64,000 nucleotides of DNA. Source: Bradyrhizobium sp. sGM-13 (GTDB lineage: Bacteria; Pseudomonadota; Alphaproteobacteria; Rhizobiales; Xanthobacteraceae). Made by a program: the position numbers and the translations under genes. The stretch's first letter is position 1. The number at the start of each line of letters is the position of its first letter. A model generated the notes under the pieces. That model was given only the letters and a program-made list of their open reading frames with translations, did no database searches and was not told the origin of the DNA. This document shows, piece by piece, positions 8,593-16,043 of this stretch. The DNA is taken from assembly GCF_018398875.1 (NCBI RefSeq), contig NZ_JAGWDK010000009.1, positions 186,001-250,000 of the forward strand, given 5' to 3'.

Positions 8593-9279
8593 ATGACTGA
8601 TCTCGTGGCGCTTAAGGCAGCGAACGCAACGCGCTGGGAAAATGCTAAGCTGACGCGGAATTTTGCCGGCATAGCAAAGGCTCTGGTGGCCTCAAAGGTC
8701 CGCTACAAAGCCGTGGAAGCTATGACAGGCGTTCCCTGGTGGGTCATTGCCGTCATCCACCAGCGGGAGAGCTCACAGAACTGGCAGCGCTCCTTGGCCC
8801 AAGGCGATCCGTGGAATCGCGTCTCTACCCACGTCCCAAAGGGCAGAGGGCCTTTCAATAGTTGGGAAGAAGCCGCCGTCGATGCGCTGGTTAACTGCGG
8901 GCCTTACCTCGCCCGCAAGAAGGACTGGAGCCTTGGCGGGGCTCTCGCGAACTTGGAGCTCTACAACGGTGCGGGCTACGTGAATCGCGGCAAGCCCTCG
9001 CCCTATCTCTGGGCCGGGACCAATCAATACACCACCGGCAAATTTGTTGCCGATGGCGTCTACGATCCCACCCATATCGATCAACAGCCGGGTTGCGCGG
9101 GTCTGTTGATGGCGATGATGACGATCGATCCCACAATCACATTCACTGGGATCACACCACCCAAGACGACGCCGATCCCAACCGAAAAGCCAGTCGCTCC
9201 TTCTGTCACCAATCCCGCCAAGGGATCCATCGGTGCATTCATCGCCAACATCTTCGCACGTCTCTTCAGGAGGAAATGA
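8593..9279 (+). CDS. Endolysin-like peptidoglycan hydrolase
   Basis: 228 residues from the ATG at 8593. The core has VPWWVIAVIHQRESS (candidate catalytic Glu59), then QGDPWNRVSTHVPKGRGPF and WEEAAVDAL, a pattern I know from lysozyme-like domains annotated in many proteobacteria and phages. A proline/threonine-rich linker (about 185-212) leads to a C-terminal GAFIANIFARLFRRK, an amphipathic, positively charged tail that could anchor at the membrane. No secretory signal peptide, so it relies on a holin. The stop overlaps the next gene's ATG and two more membrane genes follow, giving a lysis cassette. Confidence 0.75.
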   Translation: MTDLVALKAANATRWENAKLTRNFAGIAKALVASKVRYKAVEAMTGVPWWVIAVIHQRESSQNWQRSLAQGDPWNRVSTHVPKGRGPFNSWEEAAVDALVNCGPYLARKKDWSLGGALANLELYNGAGYVNRGKPSPYLWAGTNQYTTGKFVADGVYDPTHIDQQPGCAGLLMAMMTIDPTITFTGITPPKTTPIPTEKPVAPSVTNPAKGSIGAFIANIFARLFRRK

Positions 9280-9509
9280 TGATTACGTGGCTGGACAAGT
9301 TTAAGGCATGGTTCAAGAATTCACTGACGATCCTCTGGGCCCGCATCCAGTACGTCGGCGGCGTTCTGGCTGCCGGTATCATTGCGGCGTTCTCTGGATA
9401 CGATTTCACGCAACTGACTTCGATGACGCTGAAGGACGCCTTCAAGATGCTCTGCGCCGTCGCCATCGCCGGGGTCATGACTGAAATCGCACGACGCCGG
9501 ACGCTCTAA
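9276..9509 (+). CDS. Small membrane protein of the lysis cassette
   Basis: 77 residues. ATG at 9276 overlaps the endolysin stop (ATGA) and follows a strong CAGGAGGA site. There are hydrophobic spans at about 25-45 and 58-71, an aromatic-rich cationic N-terminus (WLDKFKAWFKNSL) and a cationic C-terminus (RRRTL). Holin or antiholin function is likely from context. No family confirmed. Confidence 0.6.
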   Translation: MMITWLDKFKAWFKNSLTILWARIQYVGGVLAAGIIAAFSGYDFTQLTSMTLKDAFKMLCAVAIAGVMTEIARRRTL

Positions 9510-9510
9510 A

Positions 9511-9894
9511 ATGTGGATGACCATCATCAGCTTCATCGGTGGTCCGGTTATCAAGGGCCTGATTGACGGCTACAAGGCCAGGCTTGCGGCCGGCAACACC
9601 TCGGAAAAGATCGCTAGCGAAACGGCATCTGCCGAGATTGCGGCGCAGGTCTCCGAAACCAACGCGATCATGCAGTATCGCATCGCCGAGATCGGGCACT
9701 GGTATGAGCCCGACAAGCTGATGGGTTACTTCGTCGCGATCTACTTTGGAAAATTGCTCATCTGGGATAAGGTTCTCGGCCTGGGCACAACCGATCCCCT
9801 CGCGGGCTTTGCGGCGGTCACGTCCAATCTAGTCGTTAGCTTTTACTTCGCGAAGCGCGGCTTTGAGAACATCGCGCGGATCATCAAGAGGTGA
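9511..9894 (+). CDS. Holin of the three-span (Holin_3TMs-like) type
   Basis: 127 residues. An N-terminal helix (IISFIGGPVIKGLIDGYKA) and an amphipathic polar stretch precede EIGHWYEPDKLMGYFVAIYFGKLLIWDK and a last hydrophobic span AAVTSNLVVSFYFAKR. I recognise the W-[YE]-P-D-K-L-M-G-Y block from the 3TM holin family (PF11351) of alphaproteobacterial phages. It would form the membrane lesions that let the endolysin reach peptidoglycan. It follows the previous gene by one base and overlaps the next by GTGA. Confidence 0.75.
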   Translation: MWMTIISFIGGPVIKGLIDGYKARLAAGNTSEKIASETASAEIAAQVSETNAIMQYRIAEIGHWYEPDKLMGYFVAIYFGKLLIWDKVLGLGTTDPLAGFAAVTSNLVVSFYFAKRGFENIARIIKR

Positions 9895-10268
9895 GCGATC
9901 CCGACACCCAAGCCGCGCTTCGGGAGATGAGCCGCTCGATTGGTGGGCTCGAGTCCACAGTGAAGACACTGGTATCGACATGGCAGTCTCAGGAGATCCA
10001 GGCTTCCCAGGGGCGCCGGGATCTGCATCAAAAGTTCGACGCCCTAAGCGAGAAAGTCTCCGTTCTCGCCGGCAAGGTGGAAGCCGCCATTAAGGACATT
10101 ACCGAGATCAAGCCTTCGGTTGAGGCGTTCGAAACAGCCAAAGAGCGGGCTGTCGGTGCGAGCATGTTCGGTAAAGTTCTTTGGGGCATAGCCGTTTTCA
10201 TGAGCGGTGGGTTCGGCTGGATTCTGTCCAACTGGATCAACGTCAGCCCGAAGACACCTATTCACTAA
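9891..10268 (+). CDS. Coiled-coil membrane-anchored protein (spanin- or XhlA-like)
   Basis: 125 residues from the GTG at 9891, overlapping the holin stop. Residues 5-85 form a long helical coiled coil (LREMSRSIGGLESTVKTLV, FDALSEKVSVLAGKVEAAI). One hydrophobic span follows (about 98-118, ILWGIAV-like then GGFGWILSNWI) with a short tail. The layout resembles haemolysin XhlA/DUF1515-type lysis accessory proteins. Role in lysis is inferred from cassette position. Confidence 0.55.
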   Translation: MSDPDTQAALREMSRSIGGLESTVKTLVSTWQSQEIQASQGRRDLHQKFDALSEKVSVLAGKVEAAIKDITEIKPSVEAFETAKERAVGASMFGKVLWGIAVFMSGGFGWILSNWINVSPKTPIH

Positions 10269-10281
10269 ATCGGGTGGACTG

Positions 10282-10659
10282 ATGCCCATTGATCCGGTCT
10301 ACGCCGCTGCCCTCCGGCGCACGTCAAGGCTATCAATCGACCTTGAGGCGCAGCTTCTCTCGAAGCTCAAGAGCGAACCCCTCCTCGTGGTGCTGCACAC
10401 CGCCAAGGAGCAGGCCGCCGAGGCCCTCGCCGCCCTGGTCGACGTCGATGCGGAAGACCCGAAAGCCATCCGAGCCCTGCAGAACGAGGTCACGCGGTTC
10501 GACGACATGGTGCGCTGGCTCAAGCAGATGCTGATCGACGGCCCAGAGGCCGATCGCGAATTGGGCGCCCTGCAGATGCAGGAAGCCCGCGAACTGATCC
10601 TCTCCGACGAGGACGCCGCCCAACTCGGAATCCCAACCGAAGGAACCCACGATGACTAA
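10282..10659 (+). CDS. Helical phage protein upstream of scaffold
   Basis: 125 residues from the ATG at 10282 after a weak GGTGG-type site. Almost entirely helical and acidic (EAQLLSKLKSEPLLVVL, AKEQAAEALAALVDVDAEDP). It overlaps the next gene by eight bases. No family recognised; position suggests a head assembly helper. Confidence 0.55.
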   Translation: MPIDPVYAAALRRTSRLSIDLEAQLLSKLKSEPLLVVLHTAKEQAAEALAALVDVDAEDPKAIRALQNEVTRFDDMVRWLKQMLIDGPEADRELGALQMQEARELILSDEDAAQLGIPTEGTHDD

Positions 10660-11890
10660 GCCGACCGAGCAGCAAGAGCAGAAGCCGCAGGACCAGATCG
10701 AGGTCCATAACAGCCAGATCGAGGACAGCCAGGTCCAGCAGCAGGATCTGGCGCCTGCGCCGAGCGGCGGCGAGCCGCCTGCCCCGCCGCCGCAGGAGCC
10801 GAAGGAAGAGTCCATTCAGGACGGCGGCCGCAGCGCGATCGCCGAGCGCTTCAAGAAGCTGCGCGCCGACAAGGAGCCGCCTGTCGAGACCACCGGGGAT
10901 TTCATCCACCCGTCGCAGACATACGGCCAGGTAGCGGCCGACCAGCGGCAGCCCGAGCCGCCGCCGGCCCCCGAGCCACAGGCTCCGCGCAAGATGAAAC
11001 TCAAGGTTCGCGGTGAAGAGCGCGAAGTCGAGCGCGACGAAGCCGTGAAGATGGCAAAGGTTGTTGCCGGCGACGAGGACGTCTCGAACCTGAGCGACGA
11101 ACAGCTTACGCGGCTAGCGCAAATCGGCGCTGCCGGACAGTCCTATCTCGAAGAGACGAAACAAGTTTTGGAGACCACCAAGCGGGTGCAGGTCTCCCGT
11201 CAACACCCCGACGCACCGCAACCCGCGCCCCTCGCCACTGAGCAAGACAATCCCGACAGCCAGCAACACCCCGCTGACCCCGTCGCCGAGATCGTCGAGC
11301 AATTGCAGTATGGCGACCCGAAGGAAGTAGGCCCGAAACTCCGCTCCACCATCGCGGATATCGTGACCGACGCCGTCAAACAGGTGACAGTCAATGACCG
11401 CGTCCAGCAGGACGTGGCCAATGACCTGCTCGCCCACGACGACTTTGTGAAGAAGAACGCCGAACTGGCGGCGGACCCCCGCGCAACGAAGTTCATCCGA
11501 GCCGAATTGCTCGACGGGTACCGCGACGATCTTCTCAAAATCGGAGTGCCCGAAGAGAAAATCCCGACTGACCCCACGCATCTGGCGAACCACCATCGCC
11601 ATTACAAGCTGCAAGGTCATCCCGTCAGGACCGTTTCCAAGCTGCTCGAAGATGCAGCGACGAGCCTGCGCGAGTTTCGGGGTACTCCGAGGACCGAACC
11701 ATCACCACAGCCGAAGCCCGAACCGCGCGTTGACGTCAACCTCAACCGCGATGCCAGGCGAATGGCTATACCCCACCAACCCACGCGCGCCAATGTGCAG
11801 CCTGCCCTGACGCAACCGACACAGCAGGGACCAAAGTCCCGGCACGATGCCGTCAGGCAAGCGCAGATTGCTCGCGGGCAAGCAGTGTAA
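10652..11890 (+). CDS. Putative scaffolding protein
   Basis: 412 residues. The N-terminal third is disordered and rich in Q, P and E. A KMKLKVRGEEREVERDEAV block (about residues 113-132) and later helices follow (VAEIVEQLQYGDPKEVGPKL, DDFVKKNAELAADPRATKF). The C-terminal ~60 residues are basic and proline-rich, which fits a coat-binding tail. A soluble, acidic, low-complexity helical protein directly upstream of the major capsid gene is the usual position and character of podovirus scaffolds. The assignment is by context, not by a sequence signature. Confidence 0.65.
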   Translation: MTKPTEQQEQKPQDQIEVHNSQIEDSQVQQQDLAPAPSGGEPPAPPPQEPKEESIQDGGRSAIAERFKKLRADKEPPVETTGDFIHPSQTYGQVAADQRQPEPPPAPEPQAPRKMKLKVRGEEREVERDEAVKMAKVVAGDEDVSNLSDEQLTRLAQIGAAGQSYLEETKQVLETTKRVQVSRQHPDAPQPAPLATEQDNPDSQQHPADPVAEIVEQLQYGDPKEVGPKLRSTIADIVTDAVKQVTVNDRVQQDVANDLLAHDDFVKKNAELAADPRATKFIRAELLDGYRDDLLKIGVPEEKIPTDPTHLANHHRHYKLQGHPVRTVSKLLEDAATSLREFRGTPRTEPSPQPKPEPRVDVNLNRDARRMAIPHQPTRANVQPALTQPTQQGPKSRHDAVRQAQIARGQAV

Positions 11891-11966
11891 CCAACCTCCC
11901 CTTCTCACGAACGATCTGACGCAAAGGAGCACACGAACGCGCCTCATAAAATGAGGACGCAATACC

Positions 11967-12959
11967 ATGGCTGGACAGCTTTGGAGCGTTGCAGCGGAAG
12001 GCGGCTACATGTACTCCGACGAATTGTCGGACGTGATCCGCCAGCAGTTGCAGCCTCTCACCAAGTTCCGACAACTCTGCGACGCGAAAGACGCCGTAGA
12101 TAAGGGACTTCACCGCGGCGCCAAGTTCTATTGGGATGTTTATTCCAACATCCAGACTCAGGGCCGGCGCCTTTCGGAAACCGGACCCATCCCGGAGTCC
12201 GGCTTCACCGTCGCTCAGAAGAGCCTTTCGGTTGTGGAAGCTGGCAACAGCGTTCCTTACACCGGCCTTCTGCAGGCGCTGGCGAAGCACGAGGTCACGT
12301 CGATCATCGACCAGACCTTGAAGGACGATGCTCGAAAGTATTTCGACATCGAGGCGTTCTTGCAGTTCAAGAACACCCTGCTGCGGGTCGCTCCGACCGG
12401 CGGCACCTCGACCACGGCGGTTACGCTCGACACGAACGGCACTTGCTCCACCACCAACAATCTGGCGATGGGCACCGGTCACGTCAAAGCGATCGTCGAC
12501 ATGATGAAGGAGCGGAATATCCCGACCGCTCGCGGCGATGACTATGGGTGCATCACCCACGTCACCTCGCTCCGCACCTTCAAGAACTCGCTAGAGGCGA
12601 TCAACCAGTACACCGAGACTGGTTTGTCGCACATCTACACCGGTGAGATCGGCCGGTACGAAGGCACTCGCTTCATCGAGCAGAACTTCATCCCGAAGGG
12701 CGGTGCGGCAGACTCGACGACCTTCGATCCGTGGAGCAGCACCGCTGACGCCTGGAACAATGGTCTCTCGAGCTGGGCGTTCTTCTTCGGCGCAGACCGC
12801 GTCGCGGAAGCCTACTGCATTCCCGAGGAAATCCGCGCGAAGATCCCGAGCGACTTCGGTCGGTCGAAGGCCATCGCCTGGTACTACCTTGGCGGCTTCG
12901 GGATCGTGCATGACGACGCGACCAACTCGCGCATCGTCATGTGGGACTCGGCGCAGTAA
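11967..12959 (+). CDS. Major capsid protein (N4-gp56-like)
   Basis: 330 residues with a GAGG site nine bases before the ATG. The opening (YMYSDELSDVIRQQLQPLTKF) and the stretches SHIYTGEIGRYEGTRFIEQ and GFGIVHDDATNSRIVMWDS match what I recall of the N4-gp56 family of HK97-fold capsid proteins. WAFFFGADRVAEAYC and GRSKAIAWYYLGGFG correspond to the A-domain end. It forms the icosahedral shell. It lies between the scaffold and a small decoration-like protein, the standard order. Confidence 0.85.
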   Translation: MAGQLWSVAAEGGYMYSDELSDVIRQQLQPLTKFRQLCDAKDAVDKGLHRGAKFYWDVYSNIQTQGRRLSETGPIPESGFTVAQKSLSVVEAGNSVPYTGLLQALAKHEVTSIIDQTLKDDARKYFDIEAFLQFKNTLLRVAPTGGTSTTAVTLDTNGTCSTTNNLAMGTGHVKAIVDMMKERNIPTARGDDYGCITHVTSLRTFKNSLEAINQYTETGLSHIYTGEIGRYEGTRFIEQNFIPKGGAADSTTFDPWSSTADAWNNGLSSWAFFFGADRVAEAYCIPEEIRAKIPSDFGRSKAIAWYYLGGFGIVHDDATNSRIVMWDSAQ

Positions 12960-12974
12960 CGGAGGAACAGAGCA

Positions 12975-13418
12975 ATGTATGATCAACCGATCGTCGAGGT
13001 TTACGAGTCCGCGACCGGCGCTTTCGGTGCCGTAACGGCCTCCAAGAAGTACATCAGCCCTCCGGGCAAGCGCGGTGTCGTTCGCGACATCGAAGTCTTC
13101 CTGACGGCCGATGCCGTCGGCACCACCGCCGTTCCCGAGGTCGCCGTTGGCGCAACGCAGGGCTCGGCGGAGTACGCCCGCTGGCGTCTCGGTACCGCTG
13201 TTGGCACCGGCCTCACCGCGGCGGCAACGCCGAAGCGGGCGCGGTCGCTGGTCGAGGGCAACGGCAACCCGCCCGTATCCAACGACTTCTCCGGGCATGT
13301 GCGGCTGGAAACGACGTACATCCCGGCGGACACGCCGTTCTTCATCACCGGCGTCGCTGGCGTCGGCGGTACCCCCGCCGGCACCGGCTATCACCGCGTG
13401 CGGATCGAGTGGTTCTAA
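12975..13418 (+). CDS. Capsid-associated (decoration-like) protein
   Basis: 147 residues, starting 16 bases after the capsid gene with an excellent GGAGGA site. Rich in G, T, V and A and predicted to be all beta (KRGVVRDIEVFLTADAVG, RLETTYIPADTPFFITGV). Its position right after the major capsid gene, in the same transcript and ahead of a terminator, fits an abundant decoration or cement protein. No family named. Confidence 0.65.
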   Translation: MYDQPIVEVYESATGAFGAVTASKKYISPPGKRGVVRDIEVFLTADAVGTTAVPEVAVGATQGSAEYARWRLGTAVGTGLTAAATPKRARSLVEGNGNPPVSNDFSGHVRLETTYIPADTPFFITGVAGVGGTPAGTGYHRVRIEWF

Positions 13419-13426
13419 CAAGAGGG

Positions 13427-13450
13427 GCCCCGGAGCGATCCGGGGCTTTT
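13427..13450 (+). terminator. Rho-independent terminator after the capsid genes
   Basis: A perfect 8-bp stem, GCCCCGGA (13427-13434) with TCCGGGGC (13439-13446), closes a GCGA tetraloop (GNRA type) and is followed by TTTT. It lies nine bases after the decoration-like gene stop. It probably limits read-through so that capsid proteins are made in excess over the tail genes. Confidence 0.8.
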
Positions 13451-13470
13451 CACCTTTGAGGGAGACCGGA

Positions 13471-13671
13471 ATGTTCTTTCCCTACGGGCGTCGCCCCAAC
13501 CAGCCAGTTCGGGTCAACGACCCGCGCCCCGTCAAGCGCTACCAAGACGACACGACCGGCAATGCCGGCCTTGACGGCTTCACGCGCTTGTCCCGTGCCG
13601 ATCGCGAGACCGGCTATTGCCCACCTGTCGGACAAGCCACTCCCGAGTGGCCCCGCAACGTCGAGGACTGA
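13471..13671 (+). CDS. Small phage protein
   Basis: 66 residues from the ATG at 13471 after GAGGGAGA. Polar, rich in R, P and D (MFFPYGRRPNQPVRVNDPRP), probably without a stable core. First gene after the capsid terminator. Function unknown. Confidence 0.5.
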   Translation: MFFPYGRRPNQPVRVNDPRPVKRYQDDTTGNAGLDGFTRLSRADRETGYCPPVGQATPEWPRNVED

Positions 13672-13677
13672 AATCAC

Positions 13678-13866
13678 ATGAAGAACGAATCCAGCGGCAC
13701 CGTTGAAAGCGTCAAGGGCGCGCGGGGCCAGACCATCAAGCGCGGCTTCGGCCGTGACGACTCGAGCATGGATGTGCCGAACGCCCGCGGCAAATCTCTG
13801 GGTGGCGGTCTGAACAACCTCTCGCACTCGCTCTCGGGCTCGTCTGCGGTTCAGGACGTGAAGTAA
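13678..13866 (+). CDS. Small phage protein, glycine/serine rich
   Basis: 62 residues, seven bases after the previous stop. The sequence is polar with GGGLNNLSHSLSGSS near the C-terminus. It may be a short virion peptide or assembly factor. No motif recognised. Confidence 0.5.
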   Translation: MKNESSGTVESVKGARGQTIKRGFGRDDSSMDVPNARGKSLGGGLNNLSHSLSGSSAVQDVK

Positions 13867-13877
13867 GGAACGACCGC

Positions 13878-14339
13878 ATGTCAGCTCCCACAGTGAAACT
13901 GGATCGGTCGCGTGCCTACGCGACCGTGCATGGCGAGGGCATCACCCACTTCTTTGAGCAGGACGGACTGCCATTCGATCACCAGGGCAACCTCGTCGAC
14001 AAGCTGGTGTCGAAGGACAAGCGCCCGCTGGTCGAGAAAAAGCTGAAGCGGCTCGCCAAACTCGCAGGCAACGCGCCCGCGGAAGAGCCTGTCGAGGCCG
14101 GTAGCGACACCACGACGGACGATGATGACGACGACGCGAATGCGGGGTCGGAGATCAACTTCGAAGGGTGGTTGAAGGACAAGGTTCGCTACGAGCAGCA
14201 CGCCATCTTCAAGGAGGCCAAGAAGCGCTACAGCAAGGTCTTCTCGAACTACCGCGACCTCGCCGAGTTCCTCGTGTTCGAGGAGAACGTCTGCGGTCCG
14301 GAAGACGTTCCGACCAAGCTCGGTCCGAAGCAGTCCTGA
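13878..14339 (+). CDS. Phage hypothetical protein with acidic linker
   Basis: 153 residues with a GGAA-type site. The N-terminal domain (AYATVHGEGITHFFEQDGLPFD) resembles a small beta domain. An acidic run TTTDDDDDDANAG (about residues 75-90) links it to a helical C-terminal domain (YEQHAIFKEAKKRYSKVF). It precedes the head-tail adaptor by four bases. Structural or chaperone role possible. Confidence 0.55.
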   Translation: MSAPTVKLDRSRAYATVHGEGITHFFEQDGLPFDHQGNLVDKLVSKDKRPLVEKKLKRLAKLAGNAPAEEPVEAGSDTTTDDDDDDANAGSEINFEGWLKDKVRYEQHAIFKEAKKRYSKVFSNYRDLAEFLVFEENVCGPEDVPTKLGPKQS

Positions 14340-14342
14340 TCC

Positions 14343-14975
14343 ATGGCGCAAAACTACACCACCTTGATCGGGGCCAAGAGCACCCCGGGCAGCATCCGGC
14401 GCTGGGTCAATTACTCCGAACTGGATGCTGAACAGGTGGTGCTGGAAGCGCAGGCGCTGATCTACCAGACCCTCCGCGTGCGAGAGATGAGGTTCGAGTT
14501 CGATAACCTCGCTCTCGCACAGGGGGATATCTACGTCGCCTTGCCGGAAGGTTTCCTTGACCCGATCGCGCTCAAGGACGCCACCAACAACATCGACCTG
14601 CGGCTGCGTACCGAAGACAAGCTGGTGAAGGCCCGGATCTACGAGAACGGTTCTCTTATGTCCGGCATCCCGACCCGCTACGCCATCTTCGGCGAGAAGC
14701 TTCAATTCGAATACAAATACGAGTCGGCGGCGACATTGAAACTCGTTGGCTTCAAGACCCCGGCGGATCTGTCGGCGTCCAACGAAACTAACTTCCTGAC
14801 CAAGCGCTACCCGCATTTGCTTCGCGTGGCCTGCCTCACCCAGGCTTACGACTTCATGTCGAACATGGCGAAGTATCAGACCAACCTGACGCTATTGGAT
14901 GCCTTGATCAAGAAGACGAACGAGGAAAGCGATCTCAGCTACCGCGGCGTCGAGTTCGAGGTAGAGGTCGAATAA
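14343..14975 (+). CDS. Head-tail adaptor (phage adaptor-like) protein
   Basis: 210 residues. The pattern of N-terminal helices (IRRWVNYSELDAEQVVLEAQ, IYQTLRVREMR), a beta insertion (GDIYVALPEGFLDPIALKD) and a C-terminal helical region (TKRYPHLLRVACLTQAYDFM) resembles the podovirus adaptor that binds the bottom of the portal. The next gene starts directly after the stop. Good match in size and position, no catalytic residues expected. Confidence 0.65.
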   Translation: MAQNYTTLIGAKSTPGSIRRWVNYSELDAEQVVLEAQALIYQTLRVREMRFEFDNLALAQGDIYVALPEGFLDPIALKDATNNIDLRLRTEDKLVKARIYENGSLMSGIPTRYAIFGEKLQFEYKYESAATLKLVGFKTPADLSASNETNFLTKRYPHLLRVACLTQAYDFMSNMAKYQTNLTLLDALIKKTNEESDLSYRGVEFEVEVE

Positions 14976-15968
14976 ATGCCCGCAGATTTCAGTTCCTCCC
15001 TGCTCGGCCTGCTGATGCAGGGCACCGGGAACAACAACAATTCGTGGGGCAGCAACCTCAACGATTTCGTGTTCGCCTATCTCGAAGCAGCCATCGCGGA
15101 GTACACCACCATCACCGTGACGGGCGGCGCGGAGAGCTTGACTGCTGCCGAGCACCGCTCGGCGATGATCGAGTTCGACGGCACCCTGACCTCGAACTGC
15201 ACAGTGACGATCGACAACACCAAGAAGCGTTGGCGCATCTTCAACAACACCACCGGCAGCTTCGTCCTGCTGATGAAGACGGCCAGCGGCGATGCCATCG
15301 AGATCCCGCAGGGCACGCACAAAGACATCGTCTGCGACGGCGACGACCATATCTACCGCCTCGACGATAAGGAGATCGGAAACTTCATCCTTCATGGAGG
15401 ACCGACAGCTCCTCCCGGGACGATGGCCTGTTCGGGTGGCACTTACGTCCGCGCCGACCATCCGAACCTCTACTCCAAGATCGGCACCACCTGGGGCGCT
15501 GGAAATGGCCTCACTACGGCGGGGCTGCCGAACCTGACCGACACCAACCGCTTCCTACGCGCGGCGGGCGGCAGCATCGCGGTCGGCACCTATCAGGCGA
15601 GCCAGAACAAGTCGCACACCCATACCGGAAGCGGAACCACCAGCACCGAGAGCGCAGACCATACCCATACCTATTCCGGCAGCACCGGTACGCAGAGTGC
15701 GAACCATACCCACACCGAAGTTCGCCCGAGCGGGTCGAACACCACCACTGGTGGCGGCAGCTTCCCCGTCTATGATGGCGGCTCGGCTGGGTATACGACA
15801 AACACCGGGGCCGAAAGCGCCAACCATACGCACAGCTATTCAGGCACGACCTCCGGCAAGAGCGCCACCCACACGCACACCTATTCCTTTACGACCTCAA
15901 CCGGGTCGGCAGACGGCACCGAAGCCCGGCCCGAGAGCGCGGGCGTCCTCGTATGCATCAACCTTTGA
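14976..15968 (+). CDS. Tail collar-domain protein with His-Thr repeats
   Basis: 330 residues. After an N-terminal beta domain, GGPTAPPGTMACSGGTYVRADHPNLYSKIG (starting near residue 138) is a typical phage tail-collar domain. The C-terminal ~120 residues contain five repeats of the form S-x-x-H-T-H-(T/S), spaced 15-35 residues apart (SHTHTGS, DHTHTYS, NHTHTEV, NHTHSYS, THTHTYS). HxH motifs in trimeric tail fibres bind iron or other metals along the fibre axis. It probably forms a tail spike or fibre tip and contacts the host surface. Confidence 0.75.
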   Translation: MPADFSSSLLGLLMQGTGNNNNSWGSNLNDFVFAYLEAAIAEYTTITVTGGAESLTAAEHRSAMIEFDGTLTSNCTVTIDNTKKRWRIFNNTTGSFVLLMKTASGDAIEIPQGTHKDIVCDGDDHIYRLDDKEIGNFILHGGPTAPPGTMACSGGTYVRADHPNLYSKIGTTWGAGNGLTTAGLPNLTDTNRFLRAAGGSIAVGTYQASQNKSHTHTGSGTTSTESADHTHTYSGSTGTQSANHTHTEVRPSGSNTTTGGGSFPVYDGGSAGYTTNTGAESANHTHSYSGTTSGKSATHTHTYSFTTSTGSADGTEARPESAGVLVCINL

Positions 15969-15970
15969 GT

Positions 15971-16036
15971 TGCACGTCAGTGCAAAGGGCGGCCCCGCCT
16001 TCCCAATCACTGTGGGAGGTGTTGAGGGGGCGGGGC
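15971..16036 (+). repeat. Two adjacent hairpins ahead of a tail gene
   Basis: TGCAC/GTGCA (15971-15984) is followed by a long stem in which GCCCCGCC (15992-15999) pairs with GGCGGGGC (16029-16036), with inner TCCCA/TGGGA pairing. The second stem covers the purine-rich stretch just before the ATG at 16044, so it could hide the ribosome binding site. No T run follows, so a simple terminator is less likely. Confidence 0.5.
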
Positions 16037-16043
16037 TGTTCCC

